Source of the DNA: Acidimicrobiaceae bacterium
GTDB lineage: Bacteria; Actinomycetota; Acidimicrobiia; Acidimicrobiales; RAAP-2
Direction: 5' to 3'
Assembly (NCBI GenBank): GCA_003162395.1
Contig: PMON01000052.1
Location: forward strand, 1 to 64,000
DNA length: 64,000 nucleotides
The translations under genes were made by a program, and so were the position numbers. Shown one piece after another: positions 34,692 to 43,953 of the stretch. Under the pieces are notes generated by a model, which was not told where the DNA came from, ran no database searches, and worked only from the letters and a program-made list of their open reading frames with translations. How positions within the stretch are numbered: position 1 is the stretch's first letter; each line of letters opens with the position of its first letter.

Positions 34692-35588
34692 GTGAAGAAG
34701 ATTGTTGTCACCGGCGCCACCGGCCTAATCGGCCGGCACCTGGTCGCAGCGCTGCGCGCCCGCGGCGACGAGGTGGTCGCGTTGAGTCGACACGCGGCTG
34801 GACTCGGCGGCGCGACCGCGACGCGCTGGGATCCATCGACAAGCCCGCTCCCCGATGCGGCGATCGAGGGTGCCGAGGCGCTGGTCAATCTTGCCGGCGA
34901 GCCCATCGGCAAGGGCAGGTGGACCGCCGATCGCCGGCGACGCATCGATGCGAGCCGCGTGATCGTCACTCGGCGGTGCGTCGACGCCCTCGCTCGTCAC
35001 GAGACGCCCGTCCTCGTGAACGCGAGCGCGATCGGCTACTACGGCAGCACCGAGGTTCCCGTCGCCGAGACCGCGCCAGAGGGCGCCGACTTCCTCGCCG
35101 GGGTCTGCGGTCGATGGGAGTCCGCCTCGCAGCGGGGCGATGACCTCGCACGGGTCGTGCAGGTCCGCACCGGCATCGTCCTCGCACGTGACGGGGGTGC
35201 CTTCCCGCGGCTGCTCCGGGCAACGCGGCTCGGCGCCGCGGGCCCACTCGGCTCGGGCCGACAGTGGATGTCGTGGATCCACCTCGACGACGAGGTCGCC
35301 GTGCTGCTCGAGTGCATCGACAGCGACACGATGCGCGGTCCGGTGAACGCGGTTGCGCCAACGCCGATCCGCCAGCGCGAGTTCGCGCGCACACTTGCGC
35401 GGCTCGTGCACCGTCCAAGCATCGTGCCCGCTCCCGCCGCGCTGCTGCGCCTCGTGCTCGGAGAGATGTCGGACCTCCTCCTCGTGGGCCAGCGAGTGGT
35501 GCCCGCGGTCCTCACTGCGCGTGGGTTCGTGTGGGACTTCGTGACACCCGAACAGGCGTGCAGGGACCTAATCGCTCGGGCCCCGTAG
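34692..35588 (+). CDS. TIGR01777-family NAD(P)-dependent epimerase (SulA/YfcH-like)
   Basis: The 298-residue protein begins MKKIVVTGATGLIGRHLV, the NAD-binding loop. It has the family marks LVNLAGEPIGKGRWT, NASAIGYYG and MSWIHLDDEV, and a C-terminal domain ending in the substrate-binding FVTPEQACRDL. These extended-SDR proteins are widespread, and their substrate is unknown. The GTG at 34692 has GGAGA about 7 nt upstream; the ORF is open from 34485, but that part is low-complexity. It is convergent with the amidase gene. Confidence 0.87.
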   Translation: MKKIVVTGATGLIGRHLVAALRARGDEVVALSRHAAGLGGATATRWDPSTSPLPDAAIEGAEALVNLAGEPIGKGRWTADRRRRIDASRVIVTRRCVDALARHETPVLVNASAIGYYGSTEVPVAETAPEGADFLAGVCGRWESASQRGDDLARVVQVRTGIVLARDGGAFPRLLRATRLGAAGPLGSGRQWMSWIHLDDEVAVLLECIDSDTMRGPVNAVAPTPIRQREFARTLARLVHRPSIVPAPAALLRLVLGEMSDLLLVGQRVVPAVLTARGFVWDFVTPEQACRDLIARAP

Positions 35589-35639
35589 GGCAACGGGGAC
35601 CGACCCTTGGCCCATCTCAGAAACCCGAGGCTGGTGTCG

Positions 35640-35770
35640 ATGGTGCCGTAGACCCCGTAGCCGCCCTCGTCGGAAGTGCCCTTGTCGCCCATCCCGCTCG
35701 CGCTCTCACCGACGACGCCCGTGCCGAGGGCCGACACGCCGTGGACGCCCGTGTTGGTGTCCGGCAGTGC
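35640..35770 (-). pseudogene. Remnant of a GVYG-repeat surface protein
   Basis: On the minus strand the segment NTGVHGVSALGTGVVGESAS followed by GMGDKGTSDEGGYGVYGTID shows the GVxGxS...GTGVxG pattern. This pattern is found in repeat stalks of exported and tail-fibre-like proteins (often with an S74 chaperone). Only about 40 residues exist, without start or end, and the frame runs antisense into the epimerase gene. Confidence 0.45.
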
Positions 35771-35817
35771 CCGCTGACCTGGCCAAGGAGCCGAGTGGTC
35801 TCGCGAGCCACCGCGGG

Positions 35818-37236
35818 CTACCAGCACGCCGGCGTGCGATGTCCCCACGGCGCGGCGGCCTCCAGCTGCGCGGCGAGCGCGAGCAGCGTCACCTCGTCAC
35901 CGGGCCTCCCCACGAGCTGGATGCCAATCGGCAGCTCCTCGCTCGTCCAGTGCAGCGGCACCGACATCGCGGGCTGACCGGTCAGGTTGTAGAAGGCGGT
36001 GAATGGCGTGAAGCGCTTCTGATTCTCGAAGTCCTGCGCAGGATCGGCGTCGTCGCGGAGGCCCCCCACGTTGGCCGGCGGCTGCGCGAGCGTTGGGGTG
36101 AGGACGACGTCAAATGTCGACGTCCGATCGAGCTCTTCTCGGGCCTTGGCCCGAAGCGCCCCGAGCGTCCCAAATGCCTCGGTCGCCGACAACCTCGCAC
36201 CGCGCTCTCGGAGCCAGCGCGTGAGCGGCCGCAGACCGGGTGTCACGGCGTCGGGAATCGGGAGGCACGCGAACTCGACCGCCCAGAGGTCCTCGAACTT
36301 GCGCACGAGCTCGGGGCCGCCGAAGGTGTTCTCGTAGTCCTCGACGCTGTGACCGAGCCGCTCGAGCAATGTCGACGCCAGCTCGTAGGCAGCGACGCAC
36401 GCCGGATGCACCTCGGCGTCGGCGAGCGGCGGGGTGATGTAGCGCCCGACGCGAAGGGCCTTCGGATCCAGATCGCAGGCCGCGAGGAACGTACCTGTTC
36501 GAGGCGGCGCCTGCCACGTCCAGTCCATCGTCGTCGGCCCAGCCATGACGTCGAGCAACGCGGCGGCGTCGCGCACCGATCGTGCGAGCGTCCCGTGGAC
36601 CGCGAGCCCGCTGATGTCCGGATTCCCCGGTGCGACCGAGACGCGGCCGCGGCTCGTCTTGATCCCGACCAGCCCATTGACGCTCGCGGGGATCCGCACC
36701 GACCCCCCGCCGTCGCTCCCTGGTGCTGCGGGAAGGAGCCCTGCGGCAACTGCGGTGCCAGCGCCGCCACTCGAGCCGCCGGCAGACCGCGACAGGTCCC
36801 ACGGAGTTCGGGCCGGTGGATGCCCCTCGGGCTCGGTGTAGCAAGGCGCGCCGAACTCCGGCGTCGCTGTCTTGCCGAGGCTGATCGTTCCCGCCGCTCG
36901 CAGTTTGGCGACGAACGCCTCGTCGAATCCTCCCGCCATCGGCGGGAACGCCCCGGTTCCGAAGCCGGTCGGCATGTCGGCGGTCATGTACAGGTCCTTG
37001 ATGCCCGTCGGCACGCCGTGCAGCGCCCCGAGCTGCGCACCGTCGGCGACTGCCCGATCCGCGGCGCGCGCACCTTCGCGGGCCAGGTCAGCGTCGAGGT
37101 ACACGAAGGCGCCGACGTCGTCGTTGAGACGGTCGATCCGCTCGAGGTAGTGGTCGACGAGCTCGACCGCTGAGACGGTTCTGTCGCGCACCGCCGCTGC
37201 CTGTTCGAGCATGCTCAGATCGTGCAGGTCGCCCAT
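35818..37236 (-). CDS. Amidase (amidase signature family)
   Basis: A 472-residue amidase. The catalytic Lys lies in GVPTGIKDLYMT (about residue 80). The Gly-Ser-rich signature with both catalytic Ser is SRSAGGSSGGAGTAVAAG (about 160), followed by GSDGGGSVRIPAS, where the second half of the Ser-cisSer-Lys triad is completed. It hydrolyses a carboxylic amide in the cytosol; relatives include GatA, but neither GatB nor GatC is nearby and the C-terminus differs. The start at 37236 was chosen because MGDLHDLSMLEQ matches the family start; the open frame runs to 37773 through unrelated sequence. Confidence 0.88.
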   Translation of the reverse strand: MGDLHDLSMLEQAAAVRDRTVSAVELVDHYLERIDRLNDDVGAFVYLDADLAREGARAADRAVADGAQLGALHGVPTGIKDLYMTADMPTGFGTGAFPPMAGGFDEAFVAKLRAAGTISLGKTATPEFGAPCYTEPEGHPPARTPWDLSRSAGGSSGGAGTAVAAGLLPAAPGSDGGGSVRIPASVNGLVGIKTSRGRVSVAPGNPDISGLAVHGTLARSVRDAAALLDVMAGPTTMDWTWQAPPRTGTFLAACDLDPKALRVGRYITPPLADAEVHPACVAAYELASTLLERLGHSVEDYENTFGGPELVRKFEDLWAVEFACLPIPDAVTPGLRPLTRWLRERGARLSATEAFGTLGALRAKAREELDRTSTFDVVLTPTLAQPPANVGGLRDDADPAQDFENQKRFTPFTAFYNLTGQPAMSVPLHWTSEELPIGIQLVGRPGDEVTLLALAAQLEAAAPWGHRTPACW

Positions 37237-37983
37237 TCGCGCCACGCTAACTGCAGCGCGAGCGGCAGACTCGACCTCGTCCCGGGACCGTGGGGCACGA
37301 GATCGTCTGCAGCAGCGCCCTCGTGAGCGAGCCCTCGGAGCGTGTCGACGCAGATCCGATGCCACGTCACGCCGCTGTCCAGGCCCTTGTGGGTCTGTAG
37401 GCCCGAGGTCGTGAGTCCGCCGGAGCCCTGGGCCGTTCCACGTAACCGCGCAGCAGGCGATCGCGCTCGGACAGTTGACGGCGGTGACAACCGACGCGTT
37501 GGCGGGCACCGCTCGGGCGTCCACGTGACCCCGCCGTTGCCGGGCCAGCGACGATGCCATCGCCGCTGGGGTGGTCATCCCCGGAGGCACTCCGTGGCGC
37601 TGGGTCATCTCGCCAATCCATCCTTGATGCCGGGCGTCGGTGCCGTGTCGAGGATGTGCCACGCATAGGACACGCGCGGCCGTCCAAAGGACGCGCCAGG
37701 GTCGCGATGCTCGTGATGAGGGCGAAGCACGCACCTGCAAGGTGGAGCCGAAAACTCTCGAGCCCCCCCGCATCGCCCTCCCTCGCTCGTCGCCGGGGAG
37801 CGGTGTCGAGCGTGGCTCGCGGAGCGATCAGTATCCACTGGTTGCGTCGGGCAATGACGGCTGAGCGGTGCGCCCCGTCGCCCGCGGCTGCGTCACTACG
37901 ATGTGCGTGAGGACAAGGAGGTGAGATGAGAACAGCGTTCGTTTCCAGGACGAAGTGCACGACGACTTCAAGGGGAATGACGC
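37237..37983. other. Region of about 750 bp with gene remnants
   Basis: No intact gene is seen. A degraded Cys-repeat protein piece lies at about 37330-37560 on the minus strand. The right end carries the ribosome site AAGGGGA of the GTPase gene. Confidence 0.5.
37330..37560 (-). pseudogene. Frameshifted remnant of a secreted sialidase/propeller-like protein
   Basis: One minus-strand frame reads VVTAVNCPSAIACCAVTWNG, matching the SC(P)SxxxCxAV repeat of the protein at 22412-23908. A second frame continues GLTTSGLQTHKGLDSGVTWH, which looks like the TTSDGGxTWH part of the same kind of repeat. The two halves need a frameshift near 37435 to join, and neither end is preserved. Confidence 0.45.
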
Positions 37984-40008
37984 TTGTCTCGAACTCTCAA
38001 TCTCGGTGTCCTGGCGCACGTCGACGCCGGTAAGACCACGCTCTCAGAGCACCTCCTCTTCGCAGCGGGCTGCATCGCCGAGCTCGGCAGCGTCGACGAG
38101 GGCACGACGCAGACCGACTCGATGTCCCTCGAGCGCCAGCGCGGGATCACGATCCGCTCAGCCGTGGCGACCTTCGCCATCGGCGAGCTCACGATCAACC
38201 TCGTCGACACCCCGGGCCACCCTGACTTCATCGCCGAAGTGGATCGCGTGCTCGGCATCCTCGACGGCTGCATCCTCGTGGTCTCCGCGGTCGAGGGGGT
38301 CCAGCCACAGACGCGAGTGCTGATGCGTGCGCTCCGGCGACTGCAGGTCCCGACGCTGATCTTCGTCAACAAGATCGACCGCTCGGGCGCTGCTTCCGAG
38401 CAGGTGCTCCGCGAGATCGAGACCCGGCTGACGAACTCGATCGTCGCGATGGGATCGACCGTCGGCCTGGGCACGAGGGACGCTCGATTCGAGTCGTGGG
38501 CCGAGCATGACGACGCGGCGTGGCGTCGGCTCGCCGAGGTGCTGGCCGAGCACGACGATCGCATCTTCTTGGCGCTGGTCACGCCAGCAGCACGCCTCTC
38601 GGTGCCCGATCTCGCCGAGCAGCTCACGGCCCAGACCCGACGCTCGCTCGTCTACCCCGTCTTTTTCGGATCGGCGATCACCGGCGCAGGGCTCGACGCG
38701 TTGATGGACGGCATCGCCGGACTGCTCGGCGAGGCGGACAGCGACCACGGGCTGGCGCTCGACGCGAGGGCCTTCAAGGTCGAGCGAGGTATGCGCGGTG
38801 AGCAGCTCGTCTACGTCCGGGTCCGCGCCGGCACCATGCGTCTCAGGGAGCGCGTCCACTTCGGGCAGGCACGATCCGGCACGGTGACGTCGATCCGAGC
38901 GTGCGCAGTCGGCGGCGACGCTCCCTCGACGTCACTCGTCGCCGGCGAGATCGGCAAGGTGTGGGGGCTGCGCGGCATCCGCGTCGGCGACGAGATCGGC
39001 GCGTCGGCAGCCCCACGCATCGTCCAGCACTTCGCGCCGCCGACCCTCGAGACCGTGGTGCTCGCGTCACGGCGAGTCGACCGCACGCGGCTCCACGCCG
39101 CCCTCGAGCGGCTCGCAGAAGAGGACCCCCTCATCAACCTTCGATTCGACGAGTCCCGAGACGAGATTGCGGTCTCCCTCTATGGCGAGGTCCAAAAGGA
39201 AGTGCTGCAGGCACGCCTCGCCATGGACTTCGACCTCGACGTGTCGTTCCGCGAGACGACCACGATCTACGTCGAGCGCCTGCTCGGGACCGGCTCGGCC
39301 GCCGAGTTCCTGGGCGTCGCGCCGAATCCGTTCCTCGCCACCGTCGGGCTGCGCGTCGAGCCTGGTGCGTCCGACACGGGCGTCGCCTACGACCGTGAGC
39401 CAGGCGTGCTGGGCCTCATGCCCATCGCGTTCTTCCGCGCGGTCGAGGACACCGTGCGCGAGGCGATGCGACACGGCCTCTTCGGGTGGGAGGTGATCGA
39501 CTGCAGGATCACCATGACCCATGCGGGCTATCTCGGCAAGCACGGCCTCGGCCACCAGCGATTCAACAAGAGCATGTCGAGCACCGGCGAGGACTACCGC
39601 AAGCTCACCCCGCTCGTGGTCACCGCCGCCATGCGCGAGTCCGGCACCGAGGTGTGCGAGCCGATCCACCGATTCAGCATCGAGGCGCCCACGTCGACGC
39701 TCGACGTGGTCACCCCGACGTTGAAGCGACTCCGCGCCCGCACGACCGCTCAGGCGGCAGCCGGCGGCATGACGACACTCCTCGGTGACATTCCCGCGGG
39801 CCGCATCCACGAGCTGCAGCGACGCCTCCCCTCACTCACCCAGGGCGACGGCGTGGCTGAGTTCGAGTTCGACGGCTACGAGCGGGTGCGAGGCGCCGTG
39901 CCAACCCGACCGAGGTCGGGTCCGGACCCGCGCGATCGTCGCGAGTACCTCTTGGGTCTCTCACGACGCGGAGCACGCGTCGCTGAGTCTCGCGACCCCG
40001 ACAGTTGA
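37984..40008 (+). CDS. TetM/TetO-type ribosomal protection GTPase (EF-G-like)
   Basis: The 674-residue protein is colinear with ribosomal protection proteins. It has the P-loop AHVDAGKTTL (11-20), RQRGITIRSA (51-60), DTPGHPDF (75-82) and NKID (129-132). The domain IV/V region contains HQRFNKSMSSTGEDYRKLTP, matching the tip loop that displaces tetracycline from the 30S decoding site. Many actinobacterial chromosomes carry such genes, some giving tetracycline tolerance and others of unknown use. The TTG start is supported by AAGGGGA 7 nt upstream. Base composition does not differ obviously from the neighbours, arguing against recent transfer. Resistance itself is not shown. Confidence 0.85.
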   Translation: MSRTLNLGVLAHVDAGKTTLSEHLLFAAGCIAELGSVDEGTTQTDSMSLERQRGITIRSAVATFAIGELTINLVDTPGHPDFIAEVDRVLGILDGCILVVSAVEGVQPQTRVLMRALRRLQVPTLIFVNKIDRSGAASEQVLREIETRLTNSIVAMGSTVGLGTRDARFESWAEHDDAAWRRLAEVLAEHDDRIFLALVTPAARLSVPDLAEQLTAQTRRSLVYPVFFGSAITGAGLDALMDGIAGLLGEADSDHGLALDARAFKVERGMRGEQLVYVRVRAGTMRLRERVHFGQARSGTVTSIRACAVGGDAPSTSLVAGEIGKVWGLRGIRVGDEIGASAAPRIVQHFAPPTLETVVLASRRVDRTRLHAALERLAEEDPLINLRFDESRDEIAVSLYGEVQKEVLQARLAMDFDLDVSFRETTTIYVERLLGTGSAAEFLGVAPNPFLATVGLRVEPGASDTGVAYDREPGVLGLMPIAFFRAVEDTVREAMRHGLFGWEVIDCRITMTHAGYLGKHGLGHQRFNKSMSSTGEDYRKLTPLVVTAAMRESGTEVCEPIHRFSIEAPTSTLDVVTPTLKRLRARTTAQAAAGGMTTLLGDIPAGRIHELQRRLPSLTQGDGVAEFEFDGYERVRGAVPTRPRSGPDPRDRREYLLGLSRRGARVAESRDPDS

Positions 40009-40035
40009 ACCGGCCCCGCCGTGCTCGTCGTGCCG

Positions 40036-41049
40036 CTAGGCCGTGGGCAGCGCATTGGCCTGCAGCTGGCGGAGCACCTGGCGGAACGTGGCGGTGAGCG
40101 TGTCCTCGCAGTAGCCGAGACCACCCTCGATACAAAAGGCGCGGACGATGCGCTGCGCCCGAGCAAGGTTCGGTCGAGGCATCGAGGGGAAGAGGTGGTG
40201 CTCGATCTGGTAGTTGAGGCCGCCCAGCATGAAGTTCGTCAGCGGGCCGCCGGCGATGTTCCGAGACGTCGACACCTGGCGCCGGGCGAAGCTCATCTCC
40301 TCGCCGGCGTCGATGACGGGCATCGCTTTGTGGTTGGGGGCGAAGCTGACGCCGAGGTACACCGAGAAGATCGCCTGTTGCACCGCGATGAAGGCGAGCG
40401 CCTTGAGCGGTGAGAGCACCCACAGCACGATCGTGAGGTAGAGCCCGACGTGCAGCGCGATCAGTGACGCCTCCACGGCTGCCGCACGGTCCCGGTTCTT
40501 CAAGAGCCGCTGGATCCCGTAGAAGTGGAGGCCGGTGCTGCGCAGCAGCATCAGGGGGAAGAAGAGCCATGCCTGCCAGCGTGCGAACGCCGCGGCGACG
40601 CCGTGCATCGGCATATCCTCGGCACCAGGTCGCGCGGGAACGAGTGCGGCGTCCAGGTCGGGGTCGAGCCCGACGGTGTTGGGGTTCGCGTGGTGCGCGC
40701 TGTGCTTCGGGACCCACCAGCCGAAGCTGAGCCCGATCAGCGCGTTGCCGACACCGAGGCCGAGGAGCCAGTTGGCGCGCCGGGATCGGAACACCTGCTG
40801 GTGGCCGACGTCGTGGCCCACGAAGCCGAGCTGGGTGAACATGAAGCCGAGAAACGCCGCGATCCCGAGCGCGCTCCACGAGTTGCCGACGAGGAACAGC
40901 CCGAACCAGCCGAGTGCGAACGCGAGGACCGTAAAGCCGATCTTCACGCCGTAGTAGGCGGGCCGGTATTCGAGCAGGCCGGCTCGGCGAATCTGCGTGG
41001 CAAGGATTCGGAAGTCGCCGTGCGTGCTCTCGATGGTCGTTGCCGTCAC
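40036..41049 (-). CDS. Membrane fatty acid desaturase
   Basis: A 337-residue di-iron desaturase with the three His boxes HDVGH (79-83), HSAHH (116-120) and QIEHH (281-285). The QxxHH third box is the front-end/acyl-lipid type, as in the linoleoyl-CoA desaturase group. There are about six hydrophobic segments. It introduces a double bond into fatty acyl lipids at the membrane. The electron donor is not fused (no cytochrome b5 domain). The GTG at 41049 begins VTATTIES; the frame is open to 41130. It is convergent with the GTPase gene, 27 bases apart. Confidence 0.9.
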   Translation of the reverse strand: MTATTIESTHGDFRILATQIRRAGLLEYRPAYYGVKIGFTVLAFALGWFGLFLVGNSWSALGIAAFLGFMFTQLGFVGHDVGHQQVFRSRRANWLLGLGVGNALIGLSFGWWVPKHSAHHANPNTVGLDPDLDAALVPARPGAEDMPMHGVAAAFARWQAWLFFPLMLLRSTGLHFYGIQRLLKNRDRAAAVEASLIALHVGLYLTIVLWVLSPLKALAFIAVQQAIFSVYLGVSFAPNHKAMPVIDAGEEMSFARRQVSTSRNIAGGPLTNFMLGGLNYQIEHHLFPSMPRPNLARAQRIVRAFCIEGGLGYCEDTLTATFRQVLRQLQANALPTA

Positions 41050-41288
41050 GGCATCTCGTCTCGGTCTGTCCGAGTGCGGTGGGCGCCGGGGGCCGGGGCG
41101 CGAGTCACAACGCTCGTGCGAATTGCCCAACCTAGTCCTGATGCCACGCCTCGCGAGGTTGCTCGCGAGTCGGGACTCGCGTGAGCTCGAGTTGGCGACA
41201 AACCGCTGTTTTCAGTGCACGTGGCGCACCCGGGCCGGGGCGGGCGTGACGCCGGGGTCCCGCACGCCCCAGGGATAGCGTCCACTCG

Positions 41289-42023
41289 ATGGCGCAGACG
41301 ACCGCAGCCGTCGTCGCGACGATGCTCGTCGTGCTCCTCGTCGCCGTCCAGCCGCTCCGGGGTCGCCAACGATACCGGCGGCTCCTCGTCGAGCTCGAGA
41401 AGAACCCCGATGCGAGACGGCGCTTCTACCTGCGCGGGATCGCGACTTCCTGGATCGCCGTCGGAGTCGTCGCGGTCATCGGCGCGCTCGCCGGGCGGGG
41501 TCCCGCGTCGATCAGGCTCACGCTCCAACACCTGCAACCAGACGCGACGCAGCTCATCGTCCTGTACGTCGGCGTCGCTGCGTTCGCGCTGGGCGCCTCG
41601 CTCATCGTGCTCTGGCGAGGCAACGAGCGCCAGATCGACCGCTTCCGGCGCCAGCTCGGGGGGTTCGTGGCGATCATTCCCCGGACGCGCGTCGAGCGAC
41701 TGACCTTTGCCCTGGTGGCGGTCACGGCCGGCATCTGCGAGGAGGTCCTGTATCGGGGGTTCGGCATCGCCTACGTCAGGTGGCTGCACCCGAGCGCCGG
41801 GTCGGCTCTCCTCGTCGTGGTCATCGGGATCTGCTTTGGCATCGCCCACCTCTACCAGGGGCCGCGAGGCGTCGTGCTCACCGGGCTCATCGGCGGCTTC
41901 TTCACCTGGATCACGCTCCTCACCGGCACGCTGGCGCCCGCGATCCTGATCCACGTGCTGGTCGACCTGCGCGTCGTCGCGCTGCCGTCGACCCTCTCCG
42001 AACCCGTCGCGGCGCCTCGCTGA
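41289..42023 (+). CDS. CPBP family intramembrane metalloprotease
   Basis: This 244-residue membrane protein has about six helices. The Abi/CAAX-protease motifs are CEEVLYRGFG (EExxxR, about residue 150), FGIAHLYQG near 182 and HVLVDLR near 220. Together these ligate zinc inside the membrane. In bacteria these enzymes are linked to peptide maturation or bacteriocin immunity; no candidate substrate is next to it. The ATG at 41289 lacks a strong ribosome site. Confidence 0.85.
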   Translation: MAQTTAAVVATMLVVLLVAVQPLRGRQRYRRLLVELEKNPDARRRFYLRGIATSWIAVGVVAVIGALAGRGPASIRLTLQHLQPDATQLIVLYVGVAAFALGASLIVLWRGNERQIDRFRRQLGGFVAIIPRTRVERLTFALVAVTAGICEEVLYRGFGIAYVRWLHPSAGSALLVVVIGICFGIAHLYQGPRGVVLTGLIGGFFTWITLLTGTLAPAILIHVLVDLRVVALPSTLSEPVAAPR

Positions 42024-42266
42024 GCCCAGCCAGCCAGCTCGAACCGCGCGGATGCACCGCGGGGACACGACGACACCGCGCTGCCACGGCGTCTCGAGCG
42101 GTCGGCAAGCGCCGCCGGGGCACCGTGCCCCAGGAGCGACGGCATGGCTGTTCACGGCCGATCACGACGGGCGCCGGCTCCCCCTGGGTCACGGGCAACC
42201 CTCCGGTAGCGTGGTGAGTACACCCAATCCACGTGCACGACACCCGCAGCTGGCCGAGGAGGCGCG

Positions 42267-43031
42267 ATGCCGTTCGTTGACCCTTCGATCCCGAAGATGA
42301 ACTTCGACTCCCCCGACGAGGAGCGCCTTCACCGAAAGCAGCGGCTCGCGGCGGCATTCCGACTGTTCTCGAGGTTCGGTTTTGACGAGGGCATCGCCGG
42401 GCACATCACGGCCCGGGACCCAGAGCGGCTCGACCACTTCTGGGTGAATCCCTTTGGCACCCATTTCGGGCACATCCGCGTCTCGGATCTGATCTTGGTC
42501 AATCACCTCGGCGAGGTCGTTGAAGGCGACAAGCCCGTGAACACCGCGGCGTTCGTCATCCACTCGCAGATTCACGCGGCACGCCCCGACGTCGTCGCCG
42601 CGGCGCACGCCCACTCGGTCTACGGGAAGTCCTGGTCGTCGCTTGGGCTCCTGCTCGATCCGATCACCCAGGACGTCTGCGCCTTCTACGAGGACCACGC
42701 GGTCTTCGACGACTACACGGGCGTGGTCCTCGACCTCGAGGAGGGCAAGCGCATCGCCCACGCCCTCGGCGAGAACAAGGCCGCGATCCTGCGGAACCAC
42801 GGGCTGCTGACCGTCGGACACTCCGTCGAGGAGGCAGCGTGGTGGTTCATCACGATGGAGCGCTCGTGCCAGGCGCAGCTCCTCGCGTCCTCGGCAGGCA
42901 CACCGGTCCAGATCAGCCCGGACATGGCACGCCTGACGAGGACGCAGGTCGGGTCGCACCTTGCGGGCTGGTTCAGCTTCCAGCCCCTCTTCGACCGGAT
43001 CTCGCGAGAGCAGCCCGACCTCTTCGACTGA
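42267..43031 (+). CDS. Class II aldolase/adducin family protein
   Basis: The 254-residue protein matches the class II aldolase fold. GFDEGIAGHITARDPE opens it, the zinc ligands lie in AAAHAHSVYGK (about residue 112), EDHAVFDDY follows, and RNHGLLTVGHSVEEA holds the third His near 177. Relatives such as fuculose-phosphate aldolase cleave sugar phosphates, but this adducin-like subgroup has no assigned substrate. GGAGG lies 6 nt before the ATG. It stands upstream of a GNAT gene on the same strand, with 83 bases between them. Confidence 0.85.
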   Translation: MPFVDPSIPKMNFDSPDEERLHRKQRLAAAFRLFSRFGFDEGIAGHITARDPERLDHFWVNPFGTHFGHIRVSDLILVNHLGEVVEGDKPVNTAAFVIHSQIHAARPDVVAAAHAHSVYGKSWSSLGLLLDPITQDVCAFYEDHAVFDDYTGVVLDLEEGKRIAHALGENKAAILRNHGLLTVGHSVEEAAWWFITMERSCQAQLLASSAGTPVQISPDMARLTRTQVGSHLAGWFSFQPLFDRISREQPDLFD

Positions 43032-43114
43032 CGCGGCTCGGCCGACCCGCGAGCGCCGCCGCCGAGTGCGGCCGTCATGGCCGATCGCGGCGAGCGCCGA
43101 CCTAACCTTGCGCG

Positions 43115-43903
43115 ATGTCGAACGCTGACGGTGACGCCCCAGGGGCCACGGACATCTCTGAGCAGGTCCTCGGGCTCACTCGACGGACGCTGACCGCGCT
43201 CGCCGAGCGGGTCGAGGACTTCGAGCACGGCTTCGCCGCCCGAACCAGGTCGCTCCCCCAGGTCTGGACGCTCAATCAGGTCCGGATCGTCGGGCCGACC
43301 ACCGCTGGCGAGGTCGTCGCGCTCGCTGATCGGTTCCAGGACGGCCTGCAGTTCCGTCATGTCGTCATCGACGGCGAGCGTGGGGCTGCGCTCGTCGACG
43401 AGCTGGTCGCCGCGGGCTGGCAGTCCGAGCGCGAGGTGGTCATGGCCATGACCCGCCCGGTCGCCCGGGGGATCGACACGAGCCAGGTCGTCGAGCTGAG
43501 CGAGGCCCAGATGCTGGCCCTGATGCGCGAGTGGCTGCTCGAGGAGCGCGATGGGATGGCCACCGACGCCCTCGACCAGGTGACCGAGTACAACCGGCTC
43601 GAAGGCGCCCTCTTCGACGAGACCAGGCTCGGTGTCGTCGTCGCCGAGACCCCGCTCGCGGTGACCAAGCTCCGATCGATCGACGGCATCGCGTGGGTCG
43701 AAGACGTCTACACGTCACCCTCGGCGCGTGGCCAGGGGCTCGCTCGAGCCCTCCTCGCAGAGGCGGTCCGGAGGGCGTGGGACCTGCGACCAGGGTTCGT
43801 CTACATCATCGCGGACGACAACGACTGGCCGAAGAACTTCTATGGCCGTGCTGGGTTCGCTCCCGTCGGGCTCGCCTACACGTTCCACCGAGACGTCGCC
43901 TGA
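43115..43903 (+). CDS. GNAT-family N-acetyltransferase
   Basis: The 262-residue protein ends in a GNAT domain. IAWVEDVYTSPSARGQGLAR, with the acetyl-CoA loop RGQGLAR, is near residue 205; VYIIADDNDWPKNFYGRAGF follows near 235. The N-terminal half may be a degenerate second GNAT fold. It should acetylate an amine of unknown identity in the cytosol. The start at 43115 has only a weak ribosome site. It is convergent with the aldo/keto reductase gene. Confidence 0.85.
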   Translation: MSNADGDAPGATDISEQVLGLTRRTLTALAERVEDFEHGFAARTRSLPQVWTLNQVRIVGPTTAGEVVALADRFQDGLQFRHVVIDGERGAALVDELVAAGWQSEREVVMAMTRPVARGIDTSQVVELSEAQMLALMREWLLEERDGMATDALDQVTEYNRLEGALFDETRLGVVVAETPLAVTKLRSIDGIAWVEDVYTSPSARGQGLARALLAEAVRRAWDLRPGFVYIIADDNDWPKNFYGRAGFAPVGLAYTFHRDVA

Positions 43904-43953
43904 ACGACCTGCGTCACGGCGCTCCTGGCTCGCCGACGGGATGAGCCGGTGGC

